DNA from: Corynebacterium comes
Lineage (GTDB): Bacteria; Actinomycetota; Actinomycetes; Mycobacteriales; Mycobacteriaceae
DNA: 64,000 nucleotides
Direction: 5' to 3'
Assembly (NCBI RefSeq): GCF_009734405.1
Contig: NZ_CP046453.1
Coordinates: 2,418,001 to 2,482,000, forward strand
A program made the position numbers and the translations under genes. Shown piece by piece: positions 53,071-62,751 of the stretch (its first letter is position 1; each line of letters begins with the position of its first letter). The notes beneath the pieces are model-generated. The model saw only the letters and a list, made by a program, of their open reading frames with translations. It was not told the origin of the DNA and made no database searches.

Positions 53071-54666
53071 ATGACCGGCGCGACGGAAACCCCTGATCCA
53101 GCGCAGCCAGATGCAGGGGCGGAACCTGTGCGTCCCTCGGGGGGAGTTCTCTCCGGCCCAGCGGGCACGCTGCTGCACTACCGTCGAACCCGCCTGCGTA
53201 ACCCCGCCACCGAGGCCTCCCGGAAGGCAGCCGTGGAGGACGACGCCGCTGACGTCCCCGAGGACACCAGGGACCACTGGCTCGACGAGGTCACCTCCGA
53301 CGAGGAACAGCACCGCCGCGGCATGCTGGCCCGCATCATCAACACCTTCGCGGTGCCCTACCTGTGGTTCCGTCGAGTTTTCGTCTTCCTGGTCACCACC
53401 CCGGGCAAACTCGTGGGCATCTCCGTGATCCTGTCCATGGCAATCTTCGCCGCCGGCTACTCAATGTCCCAGTCCTCCTCCGAACGACAGTCGGAACTGG
53501 ACGTCCTGCTCACCACCACCGAGCCCATGAGCTACGCCGCACACAATCTCTACACCTCCCTGTCATTGGCCGACACCATCGCCACCACCGGCTTTGTCCA
53601 GGCCGGCGTGGAATCCGCCGGCACCCGTGCCCGTTACAGCGCCGCCATCGACCGGGCCATGGTGTCCGCCACGGAATCAGCCGCGGGCATCTCCTTCTCC
53701 GACCGCGACACCCTTCAGCTCATCGCGGACATCGAGAGGAAGATTCCCGTGTACACGGGGCTGGTCGAAACCGCTCGCATGAACAACCGCATCGGCAACC
53801 CCGTCGGCGTCGCGTACATGGCCGAGGCGTCCTCCCTCATGCGGGATGACATTCTGCCCGCAGCCGCCCGCCTGTTCAACCTCACCTCCAGCGATGTGCG
53901 TGATCAGCAGAGCCGGCTCACCCGACCTCAGTGGGTTCCCCTGTCCGGCCTGCTCGCCGCCGTCCTCTTTCTGGTTGTCGCCCAATGGCTGCTGTGGCGC
54001 ATGACCCGCCGCCGCCTCAACCGGGGTTTCCTCGTCGCCACCGCGCTCATGCTCATCGCGATCGCCTGGGTCTCCGCCTCCAACTTCGGCACCTGGCAGG
54101 CCGGGACCCGCGGCTTCGAGGAAGCTTCCATGCCCTGGGATTCGCTGACCGCCTCGCGAATCCAGGCGCAGCAGGCACGCACCTCCGAAACGCTCGCCCT
54201 GGTGCGTCGTCAGTCGGTCGCGGACAGCAACGTCTCCTTCGAGGCCACGACCGAGGCCGTCACCGTCGCACTGGATGACTTCGAGCAGGCGGAGGGCCAC
54301 AACCCCAACGCCTCCGGTACCAACCGCACGCAGATCGCCGAGGCCCGTGCGTCGCTCGCGGACTGGGAGGCGGCCCACCGACGTTTCACCGACGCGATGA
54401 ACAACGGCAACTATCCCGAGGCGGTCCGTCTCGCCACCACCACGACCCTGGTTCCCGGTTCCCCCGCCACCTCCGCAGCCGCCTATGACCGTCTCGACGG
54501 GGCGCTCTCGCGCCTCATCGCCGACGCCCGCTCGTCGATGCGCGCCTTCATCAGTGACGGCCTCGCCGCCACCCAGCTCGTCTCCACCGCCGTACTGCTG
54601 TTGTCCGTCCTGGCCATCATCGCCGTGTGGATCGGCATGCGCCCCCGTCTGCAGGAGTACCTGTGA
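53071..54666 (+). CDS. glnX: Membrane signal protein GlnX (PknG pathway)
   Basis: A 531-residue membrane protein. The N-terminal 100 residues are cytosolic, followed by a transmembrane helix at about 115-137 (GKLVGISVILSMAIFAAGY) and an external helical region. Two helices follow near 288-345 (SGLLAAVLFLVVAQWLLW; LVATALMLIAIAWVSA), then a second external region and a last helix near the C-terminus. In C. glutamicum GlnX works with GlnH and PknG to link external amino acids (Asp/Glu) to 2-oxoglutarate dehydrogenase control. ATG 53071 with its -10 element is chosen over GTG 53065. It overlaps glnH by one base. Confidence 0.92.
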   Translation: MTGATETPDPAQPDAGAEPVRPSGGVLSGPAGTLLHYRRTRLRNPATEASRKAAVEDDAADVPEDTRDHWLDEVTSDEEQHRRGMLARIINTFAVPYLWFRRVFVFLVTTPGKLVGISVILSMAIFAAGYSMSQSSSERQSELDVLLTTTEPMSYAAHNLYTSLSLADTIATTGFVQAGVESAGTRARYSAAIDRAMVSATESAAGISFSDRDTLQLIADIERKIPVYTGLVETARMNNRIGNPVGVAYMAEASSLMRDDILPAAARLFNLTSSDVRDQQSRLTRPQWVPLSGLLAAVLFLVVAQWLLWRMTRRRLNRGFLVATALMLIAIAWVSASNFGTWQAGTRGFEEASMPWDSLTASRIQAQQARTSETLALVRRQSVADSNVSFEATTEAVTVALDDFEQAEGHNPNASGTNRTQIAEARASLADWEAAHRRFTDAMNNGNYPEAVRLATTTTLVPGSPATSAAAYDRLDGALSRLIADARSSMRAFISDGLAATQLVSTAVLLLSVLAIIAVWIGMRPRLQEYL

Positions 54667-55700
54667 TGCGCCGAATCGCCGTTCTCCTGGTGGCTGCCCT
54701 GGCACTGAGCAGTTGTTCCCTTCCCGACCTCGACTTTCGGCGGGCCCCCGACCGGGCCTCCCCCACCCAGCCCCCTCGGCCCATCGCCCATGCCTACGGC
54801 CCGCCCCTCCCCGCCGGCGCCACCGTCGAGGAACCTGGTGAAGAGGAGCCTCGGGAGATCAATACCTGGGACATCACCGGCTCCCTGCAACCTGTTCGGG
54901 GAGAGGTGAAACTCGAAGAGACCATGCCCCGCATCATGGAACGCGGTCGCATCATCGTGGGAGTCGACCAGTCCCAGAATCTGCTGAGCTACCGCGACGG
55001 GGTCACCGGTGAGCTCCAGGGCTTCGAGGTGGACCTCGCCCGCGAGATCGCCCGCGATATTTTCGGCGACCCCAGCCTCGTCGACTTCCGCTTCGTCGAA
55101 TCCTCCTCCCGCATCGAGGCGCTGGATGACCATGAGGTGGACATGATCATCCGCACCATGACCGTCACCCGCTCCCGGCAGCAGGAGGTCGCCTTCTCCT
55201 CCCCGTACCTGACGACCGACTCCCGGCTCCTGGTCATGCACAATTCCGACATCGAGGGCGTGGCCCAGCTGCCCGGCCGCACCGTGTGCGTCACTGACGG
55301 CTCCACCGCGCTGGAGAAGGTCCGCTTCAACGCGCCGCAGTCCCGGATCCTGAAGACCCGCAGCTGGGCGGACTGCCTCGTCGCTCTCCAGCAGTACCAG
55401 GCCGACGCGATCCTCTCCGACGACACCATCCTGTCGGGCATCGCCGCACAGGACCCCTACACCTCAATCGTCGGCAGTTCCCTCGCCTCCGAGTCCTACG
55501 GCGTCGCCATGCCGATCCCCGATGAGAATTACGACAGTTCCGGACTCATCCGACAGGTCAATTCCACCATCGAAAGGATTCGCGAGGACGGCACCTGGTG
55601 GCGTCTCTACGACCGGTGGTTCGCCATGTCCCTGGCGACCTCGGGCCCCCCGCCCCTGTCCTACCGTCCCGAGACTGCCGCCCAGGAGGCGACCCCGTGA
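54666..55700 (+). CDS. glnH: Lipoprotein GlnH, amino-acid binding sensor of the PknG pathway
   Basis: A 344-residue periplasmic-type solute-binding protein of the glutamine-binding family. A signal peptide ends at lipobox LSSC with Cys17. A Pro-rich linker precedes the binding domain, which has RIIVGVDQSQNLLSYRD...LQGFEVDLAREIA and SSRIEALDDHEVDMIIRTMTVT. No transporter permease is adjacent; it lies between glnX and pknG, supporting a sensor role. It overlaps pknG by four bases (GTGA). Confidence 0.94.
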   Translation: MRRIAVLLVAALALSSCSLPDLDFRRAPDRASPTQPPRPIAHAYGPPLPAGATVEEPGEEEPREINTWDITGSLQPVRGEVKLEETMPRIMERGRIIVGVDQSQNLLSYRDGVTGELQGFEVDLAREIARDIFGDPSLVDFRFVESSSRIEALDDHEVDMIIRTMTVTRSRQQEVAFSSPYLTTDSRLLVMHNSDIEGVAQLPGRTVCVTDGSTALEKVRFNAPQSRILKTRSWADCLVALQQYQADAILSDDTILSGIAAQDPYTSIVGSSLASESYGVAMPIPDENYDSSGLIRQVNSTIERIREDGTWWRLYDRWFAMSLATSGPPPLSYRPETAAQEATP

Positions 55701-58120
55701 ACGAACGTGACCTCGAATTCCCCGTGGACCTCACCGAGTCAGGAGAATCCAGCGGCACCCAGGCGGTCCACTTCGACCCTTTCGCCGATGACGACGAGGA
55801 GATCGACCCCGGCATCTCCGCGCTGATCGAAGACCTGGGTAACCTGCGCGACCAGCATGACGCCCAGGCACTGGCGGCTGACGTGGTCTCCGCCGTCGGC
55901 ACAGCTGCGGTGGCAGCGGGCCCCGCCACGGCACCGACGGCGGCGGCCAGGAGAGACGACACCTCCGCCCGGGCCCGGCAACTCGCCCTGTCGACGTTCC
56001 GGAAGCGACGCGGCGCTGAACGCGGCGACCGCTCCGTCGCCGACGGGATGGTCGAACTGCCCTTCGTCGTTCCGACGCGCCCCGAGGACGCCCTCCAGGA
56101 TCCCGCCGAGGCAGAGGCGGAGGGTGTCCCCGCACCCCAACTGAATCCCGGCGACATGGTGGCCAGCCAATACGAGATCCTGGGTGTCATCGCACACGGC
56201 GGCATGGGGTGGATCTACCTGGCCAACGACCATTTCGTCTCCGAAAGACTCGTCGTGCTCAAGGGGCTGCAGTCCGAGAAATCCACCGATGAGCAGGGGG
56301 CCGCGGTGGCTGAGCGTGAGTTCCTCGCGGACATCACCCACCCCGGCATCGTGAAGATCTACAACTTCATCGACGACCCACGCGTGCCCGGCGGGTTCAT
56401 CGTCATGGAGTACGTGGGTGGGCCGTCGCTACGCAGCCGCCGCAACGAACAGCCCAACCGTGTCCTGCCCATCGACCTCGCGATCGCCTACATCATCGAG
56501 ATCCTGCCCGCGCTCGACTACCTCCACTCCCGCGGCGTGGTCTACAACGACCTCAAACCGGACAACATCGTCGTCACCGAGGACCAGGTCAAACTGATCG
56601 ACCTGGGGGCGGTGTCCGGAATCAGCGCCTTCGGTTTCATCTACGGAACCAAAGGTTTCCAGGCCCCCGAGGTCGCATCGCACGGCCCCTCCGTCGCCAG
56701 CGACATCTACACCATCGGCCGCACCCTCGCCTCATTGACCGTCCGGCTGCCGAAGGACGAGGCCGGCGTCTATCTGCCCGGTCTGCCCAACCCCGGCGAT
56801 GAGCCGTTGTTCCGCCAGCATCTGAGTTTCTACCGGCTCCTGCTCCGCTGCACCTCCGAGGACCCCACCAGGCGCTTCCGCGACGTCAATGAGCTGTCCA
56901 CCCAGCTCCACGGCGTCCTGCGCGAGGTCATCGCCGTCCGTTCCGGCCTGCAGTTCCCGGCGCAGCATTCGCTGTTCTCCCCGCAGCGCACCACCTTCGG
57001 CACCAAGCACCTGGTTTTCCGTACCGACCAGCTCATCGACGGAATCGACCGCACCGTGCGCATCACCGCCCCCGAGGTTGTCTCCGCCCTGCCCGCCCCG
57101 CTCATCGACCGTTCCGACGTCGGTGCAGCCATGCTCTCCGGATCCTCCTACACCGAACCCCAGGAGGCGTTGGAAACCCTCCGCCAGGCCATGAAGACCA
57201 GCGAGTACGAACACTCCGCCGAAATCCCCCTCGGCGTGGTCCGTGCCATGCTCGACCTCGGCTTCACCGGTCAGGCCCGCACGTGGCTCAGCTCGCTGGA
57301 GGGACGCCTCGGGCATGACTGGCGTTTCCAGTGGTACTCCGGTGTCACCGCCCTGCTTCTCGACGACTACGCCAACGCCCAGGCACACTTCGCCGAGGTC
57401 CTGAACATCCTCCCCGGCGAGGCAGCGCCCAAACTGGCGCTGGCGGCCGTCGACGAGCTCATCCTCCAACGTCTCGGACACCACCACACCGCTCTCCTCC
57501 CCGAGAAGCTCTCCCGGTCCGCCTCTCTGCTGAGCACCAGTCTGGAGACGGTGCCCACCGACGTCTTCACCGACTTCAACCCCACCTGGACCCACATCAC
57601 CCAGGAGCCCGCCATCCTGAGATTCAACACGATCGGCCTCTACGGTCTCGTGTGGGCCACCAACCCGACCACCGTTTCCTCTGCGTTCGGCCTGGCCAGA
57701 CAATTGATGGCCGAGGGGCAGATCGAGATGGCCGTCGCCGCCCTCGACCGTGTCCCCCAGGCCTCACGCCACCATCGGATGGCCCAACTGACGACCATCC
57801 TCCAGCTCATCTCCGGCACCCTGACAGAATCCCGGATCAGACGCGCCGCCCGCCGCCTGGAAGAAATCCCCACCAACGAACCACGATTCCTGCAGATCAA
57901 GATCGCCGTCATGTCCGCCGGACTGAACTTCCTCCGGGACGCAGACGTCGAGTCAGCCGCCTCACCCAACGACCTCTTCGACTACTCCTTCACCCAGCGC
58001 GGCCTGCGTTACGGTCTCGCGTACACCCTCCGCCAGCAGGCCAGGCAGGCCCCGTTCGCCCGGCACAGGTACACACTGGTGGACCTGGCGAATCAGGTTC
58101 GACCGGTGACGTGGTTCTGA
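55697..58120 (+). CDS. pknG: Serine/threonine protein kinase PknG
   Basis: An 807-residue soluble kinase. In C. glutamicum it phosphorylates OdhI and so relieves inhibition of 2-oxoglutarate dehydrogenase. The kinase domain runs from about 156 to 420. It has the Gly loop IAHGGMGW, Lys189 in VVLKG, the catalytic YNDLKPDN (Asn before Asp, a non-RD kinase) and DLG for DFG. A TPR domain fills the C-terminal half. The N-terminal 150 residues have no Cys, so the rubredoxin motifs of M. tuberculosis PknG are absent. GTG 55697 is the start; the frame is open further upstream in glnH. A strong terminator follows. Confidence 0.95.
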   Translation: MNERDLEFPVDLTESGESSGTQAVHFDPFADDDEEIDPGISALIEDLGNLRDQHDAQALAADVVSAVGTAAVAAGPATAPTAAARRDDTSARARQLALSTFRKRRGAERGDRSVADGMVELPFVVPTRPEDALQDPAEAEAEGVPAPQLNPGDMVASQYEILGVIAHGGMGWIYLANDHFVSERLVVLKGLQSEKSTDEQGAAVAEREFLADITHPGIVKIYNFIDDPRVPGGFIVMEYVGGPSLRSRRNEQPNRVLPIDLAIAYIIEILPALDYLHSRGVVYNDLKPDNIVVTEDQVKLIDLGAVSGISAFGFIYGTKGFQAPEVASHGPSVASDIYTIGRTLASLTVRLPKDEAGVYLPGLPNPGDEPLFRQHLSFYRLLLRCTSEDPTRRFRDVNELSTQLHGVLREVIAVRSGLQFPAQHSLFSPQRTTFGTKHLVFRTDQLIDGIDRTVRITAPEVVSALPAPLIDRSDVGAAMLSGSSYTEPQEALETLRQAMKTSEYEHSAEIPLGVVRAMLDLGFTGQARTWLSSLEGRLGHDWRFQWYSGVTALLLDDYANAQAHFAEVLNILPGEAAPKLALAAVDELILQRLGHHHTALLPEKLSRSASLLSTSLETVPTDVFTDFNPTWTHITQEPAILRFNTIGLYGLVWATNPTTVSSAFGLARQLMAEGQIEMAVAALDRVPQASRHHRMAQLTTILQLISGTLTESRIRRAARRLEEIPTNEPRFLQIKIAVMSAGLNFLRDADVESAASPNDLFDYSFTQRGLRYGLAYTLRQQARQAPFARHRYTLVDLANQVRPVTWF

Positions 58121-58144
58121 GGTAGGTCCGGCTCCACGCAGCAG

Positions 58145-58175
58145 AAACCCGCGATCAGTCTGATCGCGGGTTTTT
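58145..58175 (+). terminator. Rho-independent terminator of glnX-glnH-pknG
   Basis: Stem AAACCCGCGATCA (58145-58157) with TGATCGCGGGTTT (58161-58173), three-base loop, T-run to 58175. It may also stop the convergent ackA message weakly. Confidence 0.85.
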
Positions 58176-58233
58176 CCTGTCCGCCACGGCGATACCGCTT
58201 GACGGTGCGGCCCGGAAGGGAGCTGCGGGCCGG

Positions 58234-59439
58234 CTAGACCTGCGCGGTCGCCAGGGCGGTGGCCTTCTGGGCGATGGCCAGTTCCTCGTTGGTCGGGACG
58301 ACGAAGACCTTGACCGCGGACTCGTCGGTGGAGATTTCGCGCGGACCGTCGTTGGGCAGGTCGTTGCGCTCCGCATCGATGTGGATGCCGTACATCTCAA
58401 GGCCGGCCAGGGCGTCCTCGCGGACGAACTTGGCGTTCTCGCCCACGCCTGCGGTGAAGGTGATGGCGTCGACACGGCCGAGGGCGATCATGTACGAACC
58501 GATGTAGCGGCGCAGCTGGTGGATGTAGATGTTGTAGGCGGACCAGGCGTCGGTGTCGCCGTTCTCGATCATCTCGCGCAGCTGACGGAAATCGTTGACC
58601 CCGGACAGACCCTTGATGCCGGACTTCTTGTTGAGCAGGGTGTCGATCTCGTCGATGCTCAGACCAGCGGTGCGGTACAGGTGGAAGATGATGCCCGGGT
58701 CGATGTCACCACAGCGGGTACCCATGACGAGGCCTGCCAGGGGGGTCATGCCCATGGAGGTGTCGATGGCGTGACCACGCTTGACCGCAGAGGCGGAAGC
58801 GCCGTTACCCAGGTGCAGGACGATCTGGTTCACGTCCGAGGGGTCCTTGCCCAGGAGCGCGGGGACCTGCTGTGAGACGAACTCGTGGGAGGTGCCGTGG
58901 AAGCCGTAGCGACGCACGCCGTGCTCACCGGCAACGGCCGCGTTGATGGCGTAGAGGGCGGCCGCGGGCGGCAGGTCGGCGAAGAAGCCGGTGTCGAAGA
59001 CCGCCACATGCGGGATGCCCGGGAGGATCTCGCGGGCGACCTCGATGCCGTCGACGTTGGCCGGGTTGTGCAGCGGGGCGAGCGGGATGAGGTCGCGGAT
59101 CATGTCGACGACCTGGTCATTGATGATCTCCGGCGCGGAGAACACCTTGCCGCCGTGGACGACCCGGTGGCCGACTGCGGAGATATCGAGTTCCTTCGGG
59201 CCGACGCCGTGCTCCGCCATGATCTCGAAGGCCTTCTGCAGGCCGACGGAGTGATCGGGGATGGGCTGCTCGACGGTGATCTTCTCGCCGCGGATCTTGA
59301 TCACGAGCTTGCCGTTCAGCTCGCCGATCTGCTCGACGAGACCGGAGACCAGCGGCTCGTCGGATGCGGCGGCGGCGGGGTCGAGGACCTGGAACTTGAT
59401 GGATGAGGAACCGGAGTTCAGGACGAGTGCGTAGGTCAT
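58234..59439 (-). CDS. ackA: Acetate kinase
   Basis: A 401-residue enzyme interconverting acetyl phosphate and acetate with ADP/ATP. It has the ASKHA signatures [14 protein letters not shown] and GHRVVHGG, the catalytic [25 protein letters not shown] and [12 protein letters not shown]. pta lies directly upstream with no gap, so pta-ackA is one operon, as in C. glutamicum where RamA, RamB and GlxR control it. Confidence 0.97.
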   Translation of the reverse strand: MTYALVLNSGSSSIKFQVLDPAAAASDEPLVSGLVEQIGELNGKLVIKIRGEKITVEQPIPDHSVGLQKAFEIMAEHGVGPKELDISAVGHRVVHGGKVFSAPEIINDQVVDMIRDLIPLAPLHNPANVDGIEVAREILPGIPHVAVFDTGFFADLPPAAALYAINAAVAGEHGVRRYGFHGTSHEFVSQQVPALLGKDPSDVNQIVLHLGNGASASAVKRGHAIDTSMGMTPLAGLVMGTRCGDIDPGIIFHLYRTAGLSIDEIDTLLNKKSGIKGLSGVNDFRQLREMIENGDTDAWSAYNIYIHQLRRYIGSYMIALGRVDAITFTAGVGENAKFVREDALAGLEMYGIHIDAERNDLPNDGPREISTDESAVKVFVVPTNEELAIAQKATALATAQV

Positions 59440-60813
59440 TTAGTTTCCTCCGGCCTGGATGGCGGTGATGGCGACGGTGTTGACGATGTCCGGGACGGTT
59501 GCTCCGCGGGACAGGTCGTTGATGGGCTTGTTCAGGCCCTGCAGGATCGGGCCGATGGCCAGGGCACCACCGGTGCGCTGGGCGGTCTTGTAGCCGATGT
59601 TGCCGGCCTCGAGGTCCGGGAACACGAAGACGTTGGCGTGGCCTGCGACGTCGGAGTCGGGCATCTTCTTGCGTGCGACACCCGGGTCCACCGCAGCGTC
59701 GAACTGCAGTGGGCCATCAACCGCGAGCTCCGGGTTGATGCGCTTGGCGGCATGGAGGGCCTCGATGGCGCGGTCCACGTCGGGACCGGACCCGGAGGAG
59801 CCGGTGGAGTAGGACAGCATGGCGACGCGCGGATCGATGCCGAACTGCGCCGCGGTCTTCGCGGAGACCACGGCGATCTCGCCGAGCTGCTCAGCGGTCG
59901 GGTTCGGGTTGACGGCACAGTCACCGAAGGCCCACACATGGCCACGGAAGACCATGAGGAAGATCGAGGAGACCACGGAGGCCTCAGGCGTGGTCTTGAT
60001 GATCTGGAACGACGGCTTGATCGTGTGGGCGGTCGTGTGGGCGGCACCGGAAACCATGCCGTCGGCGAGCCCCTTGTGCACCATCATGGTGCCGAAGTAC
60101 GAGATGTCCTTCATGGTTTCACGTGCCTCATCAAGGGTCACGCCCTTGGCCTTGCGCAGCTCGACGAACTCCTCGGCGAACTCCTCCAGCAGCGGGGAGG
60201 TCACGTGATTGATGATGTGTGCCTTGGAGAGGTCGACCCCGAGCTCGTCGGCACGGTTCTCGACTTCTTCGGGGTCGCCGAGGATGGTCAGCTCGACGAT
60301 GTCCTGGTCGAGCAGCTCGTCGGCGGCGAGCAGGATGCGGTCATCCTCGCCCTCAGGCAGAACGATGTGCGCTTTGGCGTCCTTGGCACGCCCGAGAAGC
60401 CAGGTCTCGAAGACCGGAGGTGACATGACGGGGCGAACCTCGACCTTGAGCGCCTCCTTGAGCTTGACGACGTCGCGGAGACCGTCCTCGGTGACCGCGG
60501 CCGCGATGACGGCGTGGAGCTCCTTGGCATGACGCTCCGCGAGCTGGACGTGGCGTCCCTTGACGTCGGTGAGCAGAACGATCGGGAGACCGAGAGCGGC
60601 GGCTACCTCGGAGTCGAAGTGAAGGTTTCCGGTACCGATGACCAGCACCGGCTCATCATTGACGAGGCTGGCTGCGTAGATGGGGCCAACCTTCGGCTCG
60701 TAGTCATCGAGACGACGGATGCTGAGGCCGAGTGAAGCCGCGAGGCCATCAATGTCGATTCCGTCGAAGTTGCGGTTGACGACACTGAGCAGTGCTGATC
60801 GAGGGCCAGACAT
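59440..60813 (-). CDS. pta: Phosphate acetyltransferase
   Basis: A 457-residue enzyme converting acetyl-CoA and phosphate to acetyl phosphate. The C-terminal catalytic domain has HIVLPEGEDDRILLAADEL, the SYFGTMMVHKGLADGMVSGAAHTTAHTI block and LSYSTGSSGSGPDVD. The N-terminal 125 residues are a short regulatory domain. ATG 60813 is chosen because GAAAGG lies eight bases upstream and the similarity starts at MSGPRSALLSVV; the frame is open further upstream without protein-like sequence. Confidence 0.97.
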   Translation of the reverse strand: MSGPRSALLSVVNRNFDGIDIDGLAASLGLSIRRLDDYEPKVGPIYAASLVNDEPVLVIGTGNLHFDSEVAAALGLPIVLLTDVKGRHVQLAERHAKELHAVIAAAVTEDGLRDVVKLKEALKVEVRPVMSPPVFETWLLGRAKDAKAHIVLPEGEDDRILLAADELLDQDIVELTILGDPEEVENRADELGVDLSKAHIINHVTSPLLEEFAEEFVELRKAKGVTLDEARETMKDISYFGTMMVHKGLADGMVSGAAHTTAHTIKPSFQIIKTTPEASVVSSIFLMVFRGHVWAFGDCAVNPNPTAEQLGEIAVVSAKTAAQFGIDPRVAMLSYSTGSSGSGPDVDRAIEALHAAKRINPELAVDGPLQFDAAVDPGVARKKMPDSDVAGHANVFVFPDLEAGNIGYKTAQRTGGALAIGPILQGLNKPINDLSRGATVPDIVNTVAITAIQAGGN

Positions 60814-60883
60814 GCATAACCTTTCTGTCGATGAGCGGGTGCCGGAAACTGCACAGCACGCCCCCCATGTGGGATCCGTCGCC

Positions 60884-60889
60884 ATTCTA
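60884..60889 (-). promoter_or_regulatory. Candidate -10 element of pta-ackA
   Basis: Minus-strand TAGAAT inside TTATAGAATGG, about 70 bases before the pta ATG. Confidence 0.5.
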
Positions 60890-60899
60890 TAACGAATGT

Positions 60900-61236
60900 C
60901 GCCTCCACCACACTGCTCCGACGGGGAATTTTCAGAATTAACACGACATAACCGGACACTCAACAATTCACCACCCGGTCCGGAAGATCAGGGAAGGGGC
61001 CCGGGCGACGTCAAAAAGCAGGGATCTGGGCAGGTCACCGGCCATGGACCCACAATAGAACCCCAAGTTACACCGCGTGTGGGAATCATGCCCGCCCCGA
61101 GGGCGGACCCCCGGGATTTCGACCCCATCCACACTCAACAAACGTGCGAATTTTGGCGAATCCGGCTGTCCCGGCACTCTCCACCCACCCCATGGTCACC
61201 CCCACACCAGGATTCATGGCCTTCCAGGGGGGTCAG
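60900..61236. other. Long divergent intergenic region between pta and fprA
   Basis: It holds the pta promoter at its left end and the fprA promoter at its right end. The 155-codon plus frame from 60896 overlaps fprA and has no protein-like composition. GGGGAATT and several C-runs could be RamA-type sites, but I cannot assign them. Nothing else is recognised. Confidence 0.5.
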
Positions 61237-61242
61237 TAGTAT
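61237..61242 (+). promoter_or_regulatory. Candidate -10 element of fprA
   Basis: TAGTAT 49 bases before ATG 61291; AAAGGA (61273-61278) is the ribosome site. Confidence 0.5.
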
Positions 61243-61290
61243 GGAACACAACAACACCTGCCCCCGATCGTCAAAGGATGTCACACCACC

Positions 61291-62658
61291 ATGTCCCGAC
61301 CCCTGCGCGTCGCCGTTGTCGGAGCCGGTCCCGCCGGCATCTATGCCTCGGACCTGCTTGTGAAGTCCGGCGAGGACGTGACCGTCGACCTCTTCGAGCG
61401 CATGCCCGCCCCCTTCGGCCTCATCCGTTACGGCGTGGCGCCCGACCACCCGCGCATCAAGGGAATCGTGAAGTCGCTCCACGCGGTGCTGGAGAAGCCC
61501 GAGATCCGCCTGCTGGGCAACATCGAGATCGGCAGAGACATCACCGTCGACGAGATGCGCGACTACTACGACGCGATCGTCTTCTCCACCGGAGCCACCG
61601 GTGACCGCGAGCTGCGGATCCCCGGTTCCCAGCTCAAGGGCTCCCACGGCGCCGGCGAGTTCGTCGGTTTCTATGACGGCAACCCGGATTTCTCCCGCGA
61701 CTGGGACCTCTCCGCCGAACAGGTCGGGGTGATCGGCGTCGGCAACGTCGCGCTCGACATCGCCCGTATCCTCGCCAAGACCGCCGACGAACTGCTGGTC
61801 ACCGAGATTCCCGACAACGTGTACGCCAACCTGGCCAGCAGCGCGGTCAAGGAGGTCCACGTTTTCGGCCGCCGCGGCCCGGCCCAGGCGAAATTCACGC
61901 CGCTGGAGCTCAAGGAACTCGACCACTCCGAGAACTTCGAGGTCATCGTCGACCCGGAGGACATCGACTACGACGAGGCCTCCGAGGCCGCGCGCCGTGA
62001 GTCGAAGTCCGTCGATCTGGTGTGCCAGACACTCGAGGGCTACGCCATCCGCGAGCCGAAGGGCGCCGCCCACAAGTTGTACCTGCACTTCTTCGAGTCC
62101 CCGGTGGAGATCCTCGGCGAGGACGGGCATGTCGTCGGGCTGAAGACCGAGCGCACCGAGCTGGACGGCACCGGCCATGTCCGCGGTACCGGCAAGTTCA
62201 CCACCTGGGATCTCCAGTCGGTGTACCGCGCCGTCGGTTACCGCTCCGAGCCCGTCAATGGTGTGCCTTTCGACGCCGAAAGGGCCGTCATTCCCAACGA
62301 CGGCGGCCGGGTCCTCGACCCCGCCACCGAGGCACCGGTCCAGGGTCTGTACGCCACCGGTTGGATCAAGCGCGGTCCCGTCGGCCTGATCGGCAACACC
62401 AAGTCTGACGCGAAGGACACCACGACCATGCTGCTCGAGGACTTCGCCGCAGGTCGCCTCAGCTCCCCTGCCCGGCCGGAGCCCGAGGCCATCCTGGAGC
62501 TTCTCGACGCCCGCGGGATCGCCGTCACCACCTGGGAGGGCTGGTACAACCTTGACGCCGCCGAGCGTTCGCTCGGCGCGGCCGAGGGCCGTGAGCGCAA
62601 GAAGATCGTCGAGTGGGACGAGATGGTCATCTCCTCGCACCCCGAGTACGAGATCTAG
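61291..62658 (+). CDS. fprA: Ferredoxin/flavodoxin-NADP+ reductase FprA
   Basis: A 455-residue FAD enzyme of the adrenodoxin-reductase type that moves electrons between NADPH and ferredoxin. It shows FAD motif VVGAGPAGIYASDLL, FGLIRYGVAPDHPRIK, NADP motif VGVIGVGNVALDIARIL and HVFGRRGPAQAKFTPLEL. The end GLIGNTKSDAKDTTTMLLED is the family's second FAD contact. Its place after pta is conserved in corynebacteria. Confidence 0.96.
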   Translation: MSRPLRVAVVGAGPAGIYASDLLVKSGEDVTVDLFERMPAPFGLIRYGVAPDHPRIKGIVKSLHAVLEKPEIRLLGNIEIGRDITVDEMRDYYDAIVFSTGATGDRELRIPGSQLKGSHGAGEFVGFYDGNPDFSRDWDLSAEQVGVIGVGNVALDIARILAKTADELLVTEIPDNVYANLASSAVKEVHVFGRRGPAQAKFTPLELKELDHSENFEVIVDPEDIDYDEASEAARRESKSVDLVCQTLEGYAIREPKGAAHKLYLHFFESPVEILGEDGHVVGLKTERTELDGTGHVRGTGKFTTWDLQSVYRAVGYRSEPVNGVPFDAERAVIPNDGGRVLDPATEAPVQGLYATGWIKRGPVGLIGNTKSDAKDTTTMLLEDFAAGRLSSPARPEPEAILELLDARGIAVTTWEGWYNLDAAERSLGAAEGRERKKIVEWDEMVISSHPEYEI

Positions 62659-62751
62659 CCAAGCCCATTCCACCTGCCCGGGCCTGTAGTTACGATGGAG
62701 GCAACGTCCCGGGACTGTCCGGGACCCGGCCACGGTAGCTAAGGAAGCCCT

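Noticed and set aside
60896..61363. 155-codon plus-strand ORF in the pta-fprA gap
   Set aside because: Overlaps the fprA start in another frame and reads as Pro/Arg/Thr-rich noise; the region is better explained by two promoters.
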